Assembly (NCBI GenBank): GCA_016710275.1
Contig: JADJXS010000001.1
Location: 2,046,001-2,110,000 of the forward strand
Source: Phycisphaerales bacterium
Lineage (GTDB): Bacteria; Planctomycetota; Phycisphaerae; UBA1845; Fen-1342
Length of the DNA stretch: 64,000 nucleotides
Direction: 5' to 3'
In this document: piece by piece, positions 45,555 through 56,500 of the stretch
Numbering within the stretch: position 1 is the stretch's first letter
Layout of the letters: each line of letters begins with the position of its first letter
Translations under genes and position numbers: made by a program
The notes under the pieces: model-generated
Database searches by the model: none
Told to the model about the DNA's origin: nothing
What the model saw: the letters and a program-made list of their open reading frames with translations, nothing else

Positions 45555-47359
45555 CCCCGCGGCGCGGCGTGATTCTGCCGGTGGTGCTGGTGCTGGTCGG
45601 GCTGCTGGCCCTGACGACGGCGGGGTTCGTGTTCTTCATCCGCGCCGAGACGATGGGCACGATTGCAGCCGGCGATGTGCAGCAGGCGCGGCTGGCGTGT
45701 GAATCGGGATTCGAGGAGATCATCGCGCTGCTGCGCAAGTCGCGGGATGACGCGTCGCAGTGGTTTGACGCCCCGGAGCGATTTCGAAACGTGCTGGTGT
45801 ATTCGGATTCGTTCGACCGATCGAAGGATCCGTTTGCGGAGGGTCGCTCGCGGGCGGAAGCGTTCGAGGAGCGGGAGGCGCTGGCCCCGGCGTGGCGCTA
45901 TTCGGCGGTGGGGGTGAATTTTCTACGCGGCGCGGAGACCGTCCGTTACGGCATCACGCCGGAGAATTCGCGGCTGAATCTCAACACCGCCGGCGAGGAG
46001 CAGCTTCGCAATCTGCTGACGCCGCTGCTGCTGCAACTGGGGGTCGAGAACGCACCGGAGATCGTGGACGCGATTCTGGACTGGCGCGACTCGGACGATG
46101 AGCCGCGCGGCGGGGGTGCGGAGAGCGCCTACTACAACACGCTGGTGCCGCCCTACAACGCCAAAAACGGGCCGTTTTCCACGGTGGAGGAATTGCTGCT
46201 GGTCAAGGGCGTCAACGCCGCGATGCTCTACGGCGAGGACGTCAACCGCAACGGCATTCTGGACGGCAATGAGAACGACGGCGACGCCAGCTTTCCGCCC
46301 TACGACAACAACGACGGCGTGCTCAACCACGGCATTGCGCCGTTTCTGACGGTCTGGTCGCGCGAGCCGGACACCGCGCCGGACAACAAGCCGCGCATCA
46401 ACCTCAACGCGGACGCCGCGGCCGTCATGGCCCAGATCGCGGCGCAGCTGCCCAACGGCGAGCTGAGCGCTGCGTCGGTCCAGTTCATTCAGCAGGTCAA
46501 GTCTCAGAACATCCCGCTTCGCAGTCCGGCCGATCTCTTTCCCGGCTCGGGAGAAGGGGCTTCAGATCCGCAGGGCGGGCTCAATCCGCCGCCGGGAGTT
46601 CCGCAACTGCCGCCGGGGCTTGTTCCGCCGCCGGAGGGAACCAAGTTCGACGGCAATCCCCCGGAAGAGCAGCCGAGTGAAGAGGAGGGGATTGAGAAGC
46701 CGCCGGAGAAGTCGCGGCAGCGCATGCAGGATCGCCAGGTGCGGACCGGGACGATGGATCCCGCGGCTCAGGGTACGGGCGAGGACGACGGCAAGGACGG
46801 CCGCGGCGGATCGGAGGCCGACGAGGGACCGCCGCCGCCGGTGCTGCCGGAAGAGCCGAGCGTGGACATGTCCGGCGGGGCGCAGGACCCGCGCCTGATG
46901 ATCAGTCCCATCACGCGCGAGGAAATGCGCTACATCATGGACCGCTTCAGCACGCGCGGCGGAAGCGGCCCGGCCGGCATTGCGGGACTGGTGAACATCA
47001 ACACCGCCCCGGTGGAAGTGCTGTCGGTGCTGCCGGGCATGACGCCCGAAGCGGCCGCCGCGCTGGTTTCGGCGCGGGCGGGGCTGGACGGAGAGATGCT
47101 TGCCACGCTGGCGTGGCCGCTGATCGTCGAGACGATCGACGTGGACACCTATCAGCGCATCGCGCCGCACATCACGGTGAAGTCATACCAATTCCACATC
47201 GAGGTCCTGGGCTACGCCGACCACACTCAGATTTCACGGCGGATGGAGTGGATTGTCGAGATGATCGGCCCGCTGCCGCAGGTGCGCTACCAGCGCGACC
47301 TGACTTCGCTCGGCCCGGCCTGGCCGGTCGATGACGACACGGTCGTGATCCGGCGATGA
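45551..47359 (+). CDS. gspK: Type II secretion minor pseudopilin GspK-like
   Basis: The N-terminal helix RRGVILPVVLVLVGLLALTTAGFVFF is an atypical prepilin start with the Glu missing, as is usual for GspK. Two helix-hairpin-helix-like parts are seen: RLNLNTAGEEQLRNLL and VNINTAPVEVLSVLPGMTPEAAAAL. Between them lies a disordered insertion of about 150 residues (near 325-450, PPEEQPSEEEGIEKPPEK). A calcium-like loop DVNRNGILDGNEND is present. Length 602 aa against about 320 usual. Overlaps gspJ by four bases. Confidence 0.82.
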   Translation: MTPRRGVILPVVLVLVGLLALTTAGFVFFIRAETMGTIAAGDVQQARLACESGFEEIIALLRKSRDDASQWFDAPERFRNVLVYSDSFDRSKDPFAEGRSRAEAFEEREALAPAWRYSAVGVNFLRGAETVRYGITPENSRLNLNTAGEEQLRNLLTPLLLQLGVENAPEIVDAILDWRDSDDEPRGGGAESAYYNTLVPPYNAKNGPFSTVEELLLVKGVNAAMLYGEDVNRNGILDGNENDGDASFPPYDNNDGVLNHGIAPFLTVWSREPDTAPDNKPRINLNADAAAVMAQIAAQLPNGELSAASVQFIQQVKSQNIPLRSPADLFPGSGEGASDPQGGLNPPPGVPQLPPGLVPPPEGTKFDGNPPEEQPSEEEGIEKPPEKSRQRMQDRQVRTGTMDPAAQGTGEDDGKDGRGGSEADEGPPPPVLPEEPSVDMSGGAQDPRLMISPITREEMRYIMDRFSTRGGSGPAGIAGLVNINTAPVEVLSVLPGMTPEAAAALVSARAGLDGEMLATLAWPLIVETIDVDTYQRIAPHITVKSYQFHIEVLGYADHTQISRRMEWIVEMIGPLPQVRYQRDLTSLGPAWPVDDDTVVIRR

Positions 47360-47483
47360 GGCCCGCCGTCGCCGGCCTTCCTCATCGGGCCGGCGGCTGT
47401 CACCATTGCGCGGGAGGCGGGTATAACAGGGGCATCGCGGCGATCCGGGAATCCGGGCGCGCGGGAAAGGTGTGTCGGGTGTG

Positions 47484-49103
47484 ATGCGCATGCGTCGCCG
47501 AGTGTTATGCCTGGACTGGGACAAGCGCTCCGTGCGCCTGCTCGTTGCGCGGGTGGGCGGCGGGCGCATGACGCTGGAGGACGCGCACGCCCACCGCATC
47601 CCGGCCGATGTGAACACGGATGATCCCGCGGCGCTCGGAGCTGTGATCGCGGCGGGGATGGCCGCGCACCGCATCCGGCGGCGCGACGTGATCGTGGACG
47701 TGCCGCGCGACAAGTCGGTGATCGCCCGATTGCCGCTGCCGCCGACGCCGATCGCCGAATTGCCCGACGTCGTGCGGTTTCAGGCCGTGAAGGAACTGCC
47801 CTTCCCGGTCGAGGACGCCGCACTGGACTTCGTGACGCTGACCGCGGATGCGGAGCGCAAGACGGCCACCGAGGTGCTGCTCGCGGCGGTGCGGAAGGAC
47901 GTGCTGGGGCGGATTCGCGAGACGTGTGCCGCGGCCGGGCTGCGCCCGACGCGGATCGGGCTGCGGCCGTATGCCAATCTCGTGTCGGTAATGCATCTGC
48001 CGGGGATGGCGGATCGCCGGGTGCTGTTTGTGGATGTCGGCCCGGCGCTGACGGAGATCAACGTCGTGCATGGCGGGCGGCTGGCGTTCACCCGTGCGGC
48101 GAACGTCAGTGTGCCGGTGCTCGGGGATGATGATCGCTGGCAGTCGTCGCGGCTGGTCGTGGTGGGCGGCGGCGGCGAAGAGGATGCGATTTCGGGGGCG
48201 ATTCATGACCTGGTGGTCGAGGTGGTTCGCTCGCTGCAGGCCTACCGCGCGACCGAGAGCAACGTCGTCATCGACAATGTGATCGTGGCCGGGCACACCG
48301 GCGTCGAGACCGAGCTGGCGCAGGCGCTGGAAAAGCGGCTGGCGCTGGCGACGGACCTGTTCGATCCGGCCCTGCCGCTGGGAATCACCGGCGACCGCGG
48401 CGCGGAGCTGCGCGGCTTTTCGGCGGTGCTGGGCCTGGCGTGGGGGCTGAGCACGCGGGGGCTGCTTGAGCTGGACTTCCTGAACCCCAAGCGCGTGGTG
48501 CGCCGCTCCGAGACGATCATCCGCCGGGCGCGGCTGGCCGGCCTGGCGGCGACGGCCGCGGCGGTCGGGGCGGTGGCGATGACGTGGAGCGCGTATCGCG
48601 CCAAGGCCGCCGAGCTGTCGGGAATTCGAAAGGGGATGGAGGAGTTGCGGAAGGTCGTGCGGGATTCGCGCGACCTCTCGAACCGCTCGGCCGAATGGGA
48701 TGAATGGCAGCACGACGCCGTGTGGCTGGACCACCTGATGATCCTCTCGCGGGCGCTGCCCGGGCCGGGGCGTGAGGTGATCATCCGCTCGCTGGCTTTC
48801 GACAGTTCGTCGTCCTCCATCCGGGTGGACCTGATCGCGACCCGCCGCGAGATCGTCACGCAGTTTGTGGACGTTCTGGCGGACTTGCGCGTCGGTGGCG
48901 TTCCGGATGAGCCGCAGGATCCCGGCAGCCCCAAGCTCTATCGCGTGGAGCAGGGTTCATGGGTGGAGGGAAACACGACCGAGCCGGGGTTCGCCGGTAG
49001 CACGCAGGTGATCCTGCGCGTGGTGGATGTCGAGGAGTTCCAGTCGCCCGCGGCGGTCAATGCGCGGCGGGCGGAGCGGGAGCGCTTCGCCCGGGAGTTC
49101 TGA
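47484..49103 (+). CDS. gspL: PilM/GspL-like cytoplasmic-membrane assembly protein
   Basis: The N-terminal part is an actin-like fold with WDKRSVRLLVARVGGGRM, LFVDVGPALTEINVVHGG and VIVAGHTGVETELAQAL, as in PilM and cytoplasmic GspL. One transmembrane helix sits at about 355-372 (LAGLAATAAAVGAVAMTW), followed by a short coiled part and a ferredoxin-like periplasmic domain. So PilM and PilN parts are joined, as in GspL. I start at ATG 47484; a GTG at 47472 is the alternative. Length 539 aa. Confidence 0.75.
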   Translation: MRMRRRVLCLDWDKRSVRLLVARVGGGRMTLEDAHAHRIPADVNTDDPAALGAVIAAGMAAHRIRRRDVIVDVPRDKSVIARLPLPPTPIAELPDVVRFQAVKELPFPVEDAALDFVTLTADAERKTATEVLLAAVRKDVLGRIRETCAAAGLRPTRIGLRPYANLVSVMHLPGMADRRVLFVDVGPALTEINVVHGGRLAFTRAANVSVPVLGDDDRWQSSRLVVVGGGGEEDAISGAIHDLVVEVVRSLQAYRATESNVVIDNVIVAGHTGVETELAQALEKRLALATDLFDPALPLGITGDRGAELRGFSAVLGLAWGLSTRGLLELDFLNPKRVVRRSETIIRRARLAGLAATAAAVGAVAMTWSAYRAKAAELSGIRKGMEELRKVVRDSRDLSNRSAEWDEWQHDAVWLDHLMILSRALPGPGREVIIRSLAFDSSSSSIRVDLIATRREIVTQFVDVLADLRVGGVPDEPQDPGSPKLYRVEQGSWVEGNTTEPGFAGSTQVILRVVDVEEFQSPAAVNARRAERERFAREF

Positions 49104-49143
49104 TCGCGGTGCGCGGGCGGACGCGCCTGCAGCGGAGTGCAGT

Positions 49144-50346
49144 GTGACGAATCGCGAAAGGAAACTCGGTGCAGTGGTGCTGTCGCTGGCCGGCCTGGGG
49201 CTGGGCTACCTCGGCGTGCAGCGGCTGATCGTTGAGCCGTTCGACCGCATCGACAAGGACATCGCCGCGGTCCGCTCTCTGCGCACGACGCTCAAACAGC
49301 ACGCCACGGATGTTGTTCCCGCGCATCGCCGCTGGATCGAGCGCACCGAGACCATGATTTCCAACGCCGAGCCGGCGAAGGACCAGGTCGCGGAGACCGA
49401 TCGCCGCCTGCAGGCCGACCTCAGCCGGCTGATGGACTCACACGGGCTGACGGAGGATGTCGCGCTGCGGCCGATTCCGTCGGCTTCGCCGTCGAAGCGC
49501 GGGTTTGTTGAAGTGGCGATTTCCGTGAGCTTCACGGGAACGATGGGCGGAATCGTCGGCTTCCTTCAGGAACTCTATCAGCGGCCATACCCGATCCGCA
49601 TTCGTTCGATTCGCCTGTCACCGGCCGATGCCGTCGCCTCCGCAACTCCCGCGGCCCCGCCGCCAACCAACCCGCGACCCGGCAGCACGGTTCGCCCGCG
49701 CGGGCGCGAGACCCGCGGCGTCACCGGCCGGGCCGGGGGCGGTTCGAGCGGGGCGGAGCGGATTCGCGTCGGCATGACCGTCGTGACGCTGCTGGCGACG
49801 CCTTCTCCGCAGGTGAAATCGCGGGCGCTTCCGGCGCCCGGCGCAGATGATGAAGCCTGGGCAGCGCGGTCGCGGAAGCGGTTCACGTTTGACGAGGATC
49901 AGTTTCCGGCGCTGGCGGCGATCGACTGGTTCCGCAAGACCCCGCCGCCACCTCCGCCGCCCCCGCCTCCTCCGCCACCGGTGGACACGACGGACCGGCC
50001 GCCGACCGTGGCCGTCGCCCCGCCGCCTCCTCCGCCGGTCGACCCGCGGAAGGACGCCGACCGGATGTACGTCATCGGCACGACGTCGCACGCCGGGGAT
50101 TTTGTCGTGTATGTCCGCGACGATCGCACCCCGGGCGGCGACACGCAGCGGCTGCGGATCGGCGATTCGGTCGACGACGGGAGACTGGTGCTGGTTCACC
50201 CGCGAGGAATGATTGTGCGGGTGACCCAGGAGCATCCCGGCCGGCCGCCGCAATTCGTGGACTATTTCTACCCCATCGGCGGGCACTTCAAGCAGCGGGT
50301 CACGCTGGAGGAAGCCCAATTGCCGGATGTCGTTCGCGGCGTCTGA
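49144..50346 (+). CDS. gspM: GspM/PilO-like protein with poly-proline stretch
   Basis: The N-terminus has one helix at about 8-22 (LGAVVLSLAGLGLGYLG), a coiled-coil part (KQHATDVVPAHRRWIERTE) and a ferredoxin-like part (FVEVAISVSFTGTMGGIVGFLQEL). These fit GspM/PilO. Then come a disordered region and a run of about 14 prolines at about 277-290 and another Pro run at about 303-309. The C-terminal part (RMYVIGTTSHAGDFVVYVRDD) is beta-rich, like a PilP or GspC homology region, so it may replace the missing gspC. GTG start at 49144 with CGGAG upstream (400 aa). Confidence 0.7.
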   Translation: MTNRERKLGAVVLSLAGLGLGYLGVQRLIVEPFDRIDKDIAAVRSLRTTLKQHATDVVPAHRRWIERTETMISNAEPAKDQVAETDRRLQADLSRLMDSHGLTEDVALRPIPSASPSKRGFVEVAISVSFTGTMGGIVGFLQELYQRPYPIRIRSIRLSPADAVASATPAAPPPTNPRPGSTVRPRGRETRGVTGRAGGGSSGAERIRVGMTVVTLLATPSPQVKSRALPAPGADDEAWAARSRKRFTFDEDQFPALAAIDWFRKTPPPPPPPPPPPPPVDTTDRPPTVAVAPPPPPPVDPRKDADRMYVIGTTSHAGDFVVYVRDDRTPGGDTQRLRIGDSVDDGRLVLVHPRGMIVRVTQEHPGRPPQFVDYFYPIGGHFKQRVTLEEAQLPDVVRGV

Positions 50347-50573
50347 GCGCTGAGGACGATTCGGGCCGCACGCGTCGGAGCGGTGCACCCACGACTGCTT
50401 GTGGGCGCTACCCGCAATTCGATCCACAGGCTGGGCTTGCGCTTCGATTTGGGTCTGATTCGGACGTGCCACTTTCGGCCGCGTGGCGGGTATAAACAGC
50501 ACTCGACGGACGACGCGCTGCTCGATCGCTCCGGCCTGCCGGGCCGGTGGGTGTGAGCACGCGAGGGAGAGTC

Positions 50574-53500
50574 ATGATGATTCACGGATTCGGCCGCCTG
50601 CGCGGCCTGTCGATGGTGCTGGCGGCGGGCCTGCTTTTTCCAGTCGGCGCTCTGGCGCAACAGGCGCCGGCCAACAAGCCTGTCGAAAAGCCCGCCGACA
50701 AGCCAACTAACAAGCCGGCCGATAAGCCGGTCGACAACGCGGAGTTTGACGAGCTGTTTGCCGAGCCGCCGGAGCAGCCGCCCTCTCCCGTGACGACGCA
50801 GCCGATCCGCCCGGTTCGCTCCGGAGGAATTCGAACGGCCGGCACTCCGTCCACGCGGCCCGCAGCCGCCACGCAGCCGGCAGCCAAGCCGCCTTCGACT
50901 CAGCCGATCACCCCCGCGACTGCCACGCAGCCGGCCACAACTCCGGACGCAAAGCCGCCGGCGGTGGATACGCGGACAGAGCGCAGCCGACGAATCGAAG
51001 AGCTTCGGCGCTCGACGCGCGCGGGCAGCGGGACGATAGAAGCCGGCGCCATCGAGGGAATGCGGCCGGTGCAGCCGCCGCCGACCGGTCGGCAGGGTGT
51101 GCTGGAACGCCCGTCGCGCCCGGATCTTCAGCACCCCGGCATCAAGCCGCAGCCGGATTTCTCGGAGGACGAGGCATCGGGCAAGCAGGACACCGGCGTG
51201 GTCAAGCCGGTGGTTCCGCCGCCGGTGGGCGGGCCGGGAGCTTTGACGCCATCAGCCCCGCAGCCGCCGCCTGTGGTTCCGACCGGCGAGGGTGCGGAGT
51301 CGGTTGGCGGGGTGGCAACAGCGGGTAATGGGGAACATCACGACCCGGAGGCCGAGGCGGCGGGGTTGGCAGGGGGCGACGAGCCGCCGTTGCCGATTCT
51401 CTCGGGGACGGATGACGAGGCGACCGAGTGGTTCAATTTCGAGAACACGAGCTGGGGCGAGGTGCTGGCGCACTTCGAGCAGCGGCTGGGCAAGCCATGG
51501 ATGAATCGCGACATGGCGACGATTCCGGGCGAGCTGACGTACAAGACGACCCGCCGCTTCACGACGGCGGAGGCGATTGATGAACTGAACCTGATCATGC
51601 ACGAACTGGGCTACCGGTTCGTGAACGTGTCGGATCACCTGTACGTGCTCCCTCTGTCGGACCTGCCGGCGCGGGTGGATCCCGAGTACGTCTTCGAGAC
51701 GGTGGAGAAGTTCAAGGCAGCCAACCTGCGCCCGATGGACTACTGCACGGTCTACATCCAGATCCAGGATCAGCCGGCGCAGAAGATCGTCGAGGCGTTC
51801 GGCGGCGTCATCGGCGACTACGCGCGGATGAGCGACGTCGGCGACACCAACCAGATCAAGATCTCGGCGCTGGTGCGCGACATCGAGAAGTTCCTCGTTC
51901 TGCGCGAGCGGATCGACATGCGCCCCAACGATCCGGGCGTCATCCGCCTCTACAAGATCAAGACCAACGTCCGCGAAATGCAGACGATGGTGCAGACCAT
52001 GATCGGCGCCGGCCCGCCGCAGCGACAGTTCAACCCGCAGACGCGCCAGTGGGAGATGGTCGGCGGCGCGGAGTCGCTCCGAATTGTGGCCGACGAGCGG
52101 ACCAACACGCTGATCGTCAAGGCCACGATCGAGGATCACGCCAAGATCACGAAAGTGCTCAACGACCTGGACAAGATGCCGGACATCGGCAAGTTCGACA
52201 CGAAGGTCGTCGAGGTCCGCAACGGCAACGCCGTGGACATCGCCAACCTGCTCAACAGCATCTTTCAGCAGGAGCAGGGCGGGCAGCCGGCATGGCAGCG
52301 CGGCCGGGTTCCGCAGCCCGTGATTCAGCGCCCCGGACAGCCGGGCCAGCCGCAGCCGCAACCGCAGCCTCAGCCGATGGGGATGCCGGGACAGCAGGAT
52401 CCCTTCGGCATTCTCGAGGACGTGGCCGAGCGGGCCAAGAAGATGATCCGCATCGTGCCGGATGAGCGCACCAACTCGCTGATCGTCTACGCCAACGAGG
52501 ACGGGCATAAGCGCGTGGCGGACATGCTCAGCGTGATCGACCAGGCCATCCCGAGCAACATGCGCACGTTCAAGCTGGAGCATGCCTCGGCCGCCGAGAT
52601 CGAGGACACGGTCAACGCGCTCTCGCAGGGCCAGAGCCGCCCCGGGGCGGCCCGGGCCGTCACGATCGTCTCCGACGTGCCGAACAACGCGCTGCACGTC
52701 GTGGCTGATCGCGAGAACATGAAGCGCGTCGAGGACGTGATCGCGCTGCTCGACGTGGAGCAGAGCGAGGGCACGCGGCACGTCATCGAGCTGCGCACGC
52801 TGCTGCCCAGCCAGGTCGCCCCGACGGTGCAGTCGCTGCTGGACGTCGGATCGGTTCCGCAGGGAATGGGGATGCGCCGTCCGCCGCAATTCGGCGGCCG
52901 GCAGCCGATGCGCGGCGCAGCGCCGCCGTCGTCGAGTGTGATCCCGCTGGATGAGGCGGGCGTGCTGATCGTGACCTGCCCCGATGAGAAGTGGCCGCGC
53001 GTCGATGAGCTGATCAAGCTCTGGGATGAGAATTCCCTCAGCGATACGCCGGTGACGGAGTCCTTCAAGCTCAACGACGCCGACCCGAACGAGGTCGCCA
53101 ACGCGCTGCAGATGCTCTATCGCCAGTACCAGCATCCGCGGCTGGGTCGCTCGAGTGTGGCGATCAGCGTGGTCGGAAGCGAGTTGTTCGTGCAGGGTGT
53201 CCAGCCGGCGATTGACGAGGTTCGCGCGCTGGTGATGCAGATGGACGTGCCGCCGGAGCGCGACCGCCCGGAGATTCTGCCGCTGTTGCGGGCGGATGCG
53301 TCGCAGGTGGCCCAGCACATTTCGCAGATTCTGCAGGGCGGGCAGCGGCGCAGCGGGCCGTTCGGCGGCTCCTCGGCCAGTGTCGTCGCCGAGCCGGTGA
53401 CGAACTCGCTGATCGTCCGTGCCGATCGGGCCACGCTGGAGCAGGTCAAGGACTTCGCCCAGCGCATGGATGAGGCCATCGCGGCCGAAAACCCTGAGCG

Positions 53501-56500
53501 GCGCGTGTTCGTGCTGAAGTACTCCCAGCCGCGCGAAGTGGCCGACGCCGTGAACCAGATGATCTCGCGCAGCGGCGGGGGAGGGGGCGGCTTCGGTTTC
53601 GGGCGCGGCGGCGGCGGCGGCGGGTCGGTAAAGATCGTCACCTCCGGCGTGCAGCTCGTGGTGGATGCCCCGCGCGCGAAGATGGCGGAAATCGCCGAGT
53701 TGATCGCCCAGATCGACGACCCCACCGCCAACGACGTGCGGACGCAGACGGTCCGCATCGCGGGGGCGGACACGGCCGTGATCGCGTCGAAGATTCAGAA
53801 CGCGCTGCGCATCAAGACGCAGGGCAAGCCGGTCGTGTTCAACTGCGACGGCGACGCCGGCACCGAGACGATCACGATCACCGCCAGCGGAATCCTGTGG
53901 ACCGACATCGAGCAGATCGTCGAGGACTTCCGCAAGGTGTACGAGCTGAAGAGCGGGACGATGACGGTCGTCACGCGCAAGCTGCCCGGGCTGGATCTGA
54001 ACAACCTCGCCAACATCATGAACCAGGTCTTCGGCAACAAGCCGCGCCCCGACCGCCTGCGGGCCAGCTTCAGCGCCGAGCCGCTGACCGAGACCCTGGT
54101 CATCAACGCCCCGCAGGACATGCTGCCGGATGTGGAGCGATTCCTGGGCGGCTTTGCCACCGACGCCGAGTCGCTTGAGCCGGTGCAGGCCTTCGTGCAG
54201 ATCCGCAATGGCGACGCCTCCACAATCGTGGAAATTCTGCGACAGACCTTCGTGATGCAGGTCGCCCGCACCAAGGGGCAGAAAATCGCCGACCGCATCA
54301 CGCTGGCGGCCGACACGCGGCTCAACCAGATTCAGATGCAGATGCCGCAGTCGCTGATGCCCGAAGCCGAGAAGCTGATCGTCCGGCTCGACGCCGAGGA
54401 CACGGTGGATCGCGCCCCGGCCACGTTCGAGTTGCGGCACGTCGACGCGAACCAGGCCAAGGGGCTGATCGAGACGATGTTCGGTGCGGCGCGCGGCGGC
54501 CGCGGTGCGGCGGGCGACCTGACGGTCTCGACCAACGGCACGACGCTGGTGGTCAAGGCCCCACCGGCCAAGATGAAGGAAATCCGCACGCTGATCGAAA
54601 CGCTGGACGTGCCCGCTCCGGACCTGATTGTCCGCACCTACACCCTCAAGGTGCTCGACGCCACGCAGGTGGCGCTGGCGGTGCAGACGGCGCTCTTCGC
54701 CAGCCAGGTGCAGGCCAAGCCCGGGCAGATGAAGCCCGGCGCCTACCCCGAGCCGACCACCAACACGCTGGTCGTCATGGCCCCGGCCGAGACCATCCCG
54801 TTCGTGGACGCCCTGGTCTCGAAGCTCGATTCCATCAGCGTGCCGACCGCCGGCACCCGCGCCTACGCGCTCAAGAACGCCCGCGCCGACCAGGTCGCTG
54901 CGAACATCGACCAGTTGCTGCGCGCCAAGGCGCAGGAGATGCAGGGCGGACGGCGGATGGGCGCGGCCTTCGCGACATCCGTCGTCGCGAACGGCAGTCA
55001 GCTCATCGTGCTCGCACCGGAGGAGCTGCAGGCCCTGGCGCGCGACACGATCGCCATGGTCGACGCCGAGGATGCCTCCGGCGAAGTGACGCGGATCGTG
55101 ACCGTCGACGCCGCACCGGCCACCGACGTCGCCACCGCGCTGCAGCAGATTGTCGGCGGGGGCGGGCGCGGGGCGGCGAAGGTGCGCGTCGCGGCTGATG
55201 CCGGGAGCAACAGCCTGCTGATCGCCGGCCTGCCGCGCGACGTGGACGAGGCGGCGCGGATCGTCGAAGAACTGGCCAGCAACGGGGCGCTCGCGCCCGA
55301 GTTGATGGTCAAGGATCTGAAGAACACCGATTCGTCGCGCATGTACGACGCGCTGGATGCAATTTTCGGCGGCGCCAAGACGGCGTCCGAGACGGTCACG
55401 ATCACCGAGGACGAGTATCGCAACCGTCTCTATATCACGGCCAACCGCCGCAAGATGCGGCAGGTCGAGCTATACATTGCGCAGATCGAGGCTGCCAACG
55501 AACAGACCTTCGCCGATGGGTCGATCGGCGGAAAGATCGTCAAATTCGTCGACATCTACCGCGGCGACGCGAACGACATCGTCTGGGATCTGAAAGACTA
55601 CTTCCCCAGCCCGGAGGACGGCGGTCCGGACCTCAGCGCTGATTGGGACGGCACTTACATTTCCGTTCGCTGCCGCCCCAATGAGTTCCCCGCGATTGAG
55701 CGGATGATTCGCGAACTGGAAGCGCGGGCCAAGGTCAAGACCAAGACCGTCGTCCGCGACGTGCGGATGATCGATCGCGAAAAGCTGATCCGCGCCTTGC
55801 AGGAAACGAACCCCAACATCCAGGTCAACTTCGCTCCGGATTCCGGCAAGCCCGCGCCGGGCATCGTCGAGGAGCTGTGGGGCGAGGATGAGGAACCGGA
55901 TTACCTCCGTCAGCAGCGCGACCGGCGCGGCAGCGGCGGTTCCGGCGCCGGCCGCTCGGAGCCTCCGGCGCGCCGCGGCGATGGCGCCCGGTCCGGCGCG
56001 CTGCCGGGCCTGCGCAGCGGCTTTCTGCGCGCCGCCGAAATGACCGCCGAGGAGCGGGCGGCATCGGTCGCGGTGCCTGTTCGGCTGGTCCGTTTCGATG
56101 AGTCCTCCGACGAGCCGCCGCCTGCTCGCGTATCCGAGTCGGCCGCAACGGCGACGGATCAACCCGCTGCGACTCCCGCGCGCAGCGGCCCGACCGTCGT
56201 GTTCATGCCCGACGGCAAGGTGACGATCGTCGGTGAGGATTCGCGCGTCGGCACGCTCGACGAGGTGATCGACACGTTCGTCGAGGATCAGAGCGCCGGC
56301 GAAGTGATCCGCATCTTCAAGTTCAAGTATGGCGACGTGGCCTTTGCTGCGCGCATCGTCGATCAGATGTTCAACGACCGACAGGTGCAGGTGCCGCAGC
56401 AGCCGCAACAGCAGCAGCCGCAACAGGGGCGGCAGCAGGGGCAGGGCCGCGACGGGGACAACAAGGAAGGCGGCGCCGGGGCGACCCTGCGCGACCAGAT

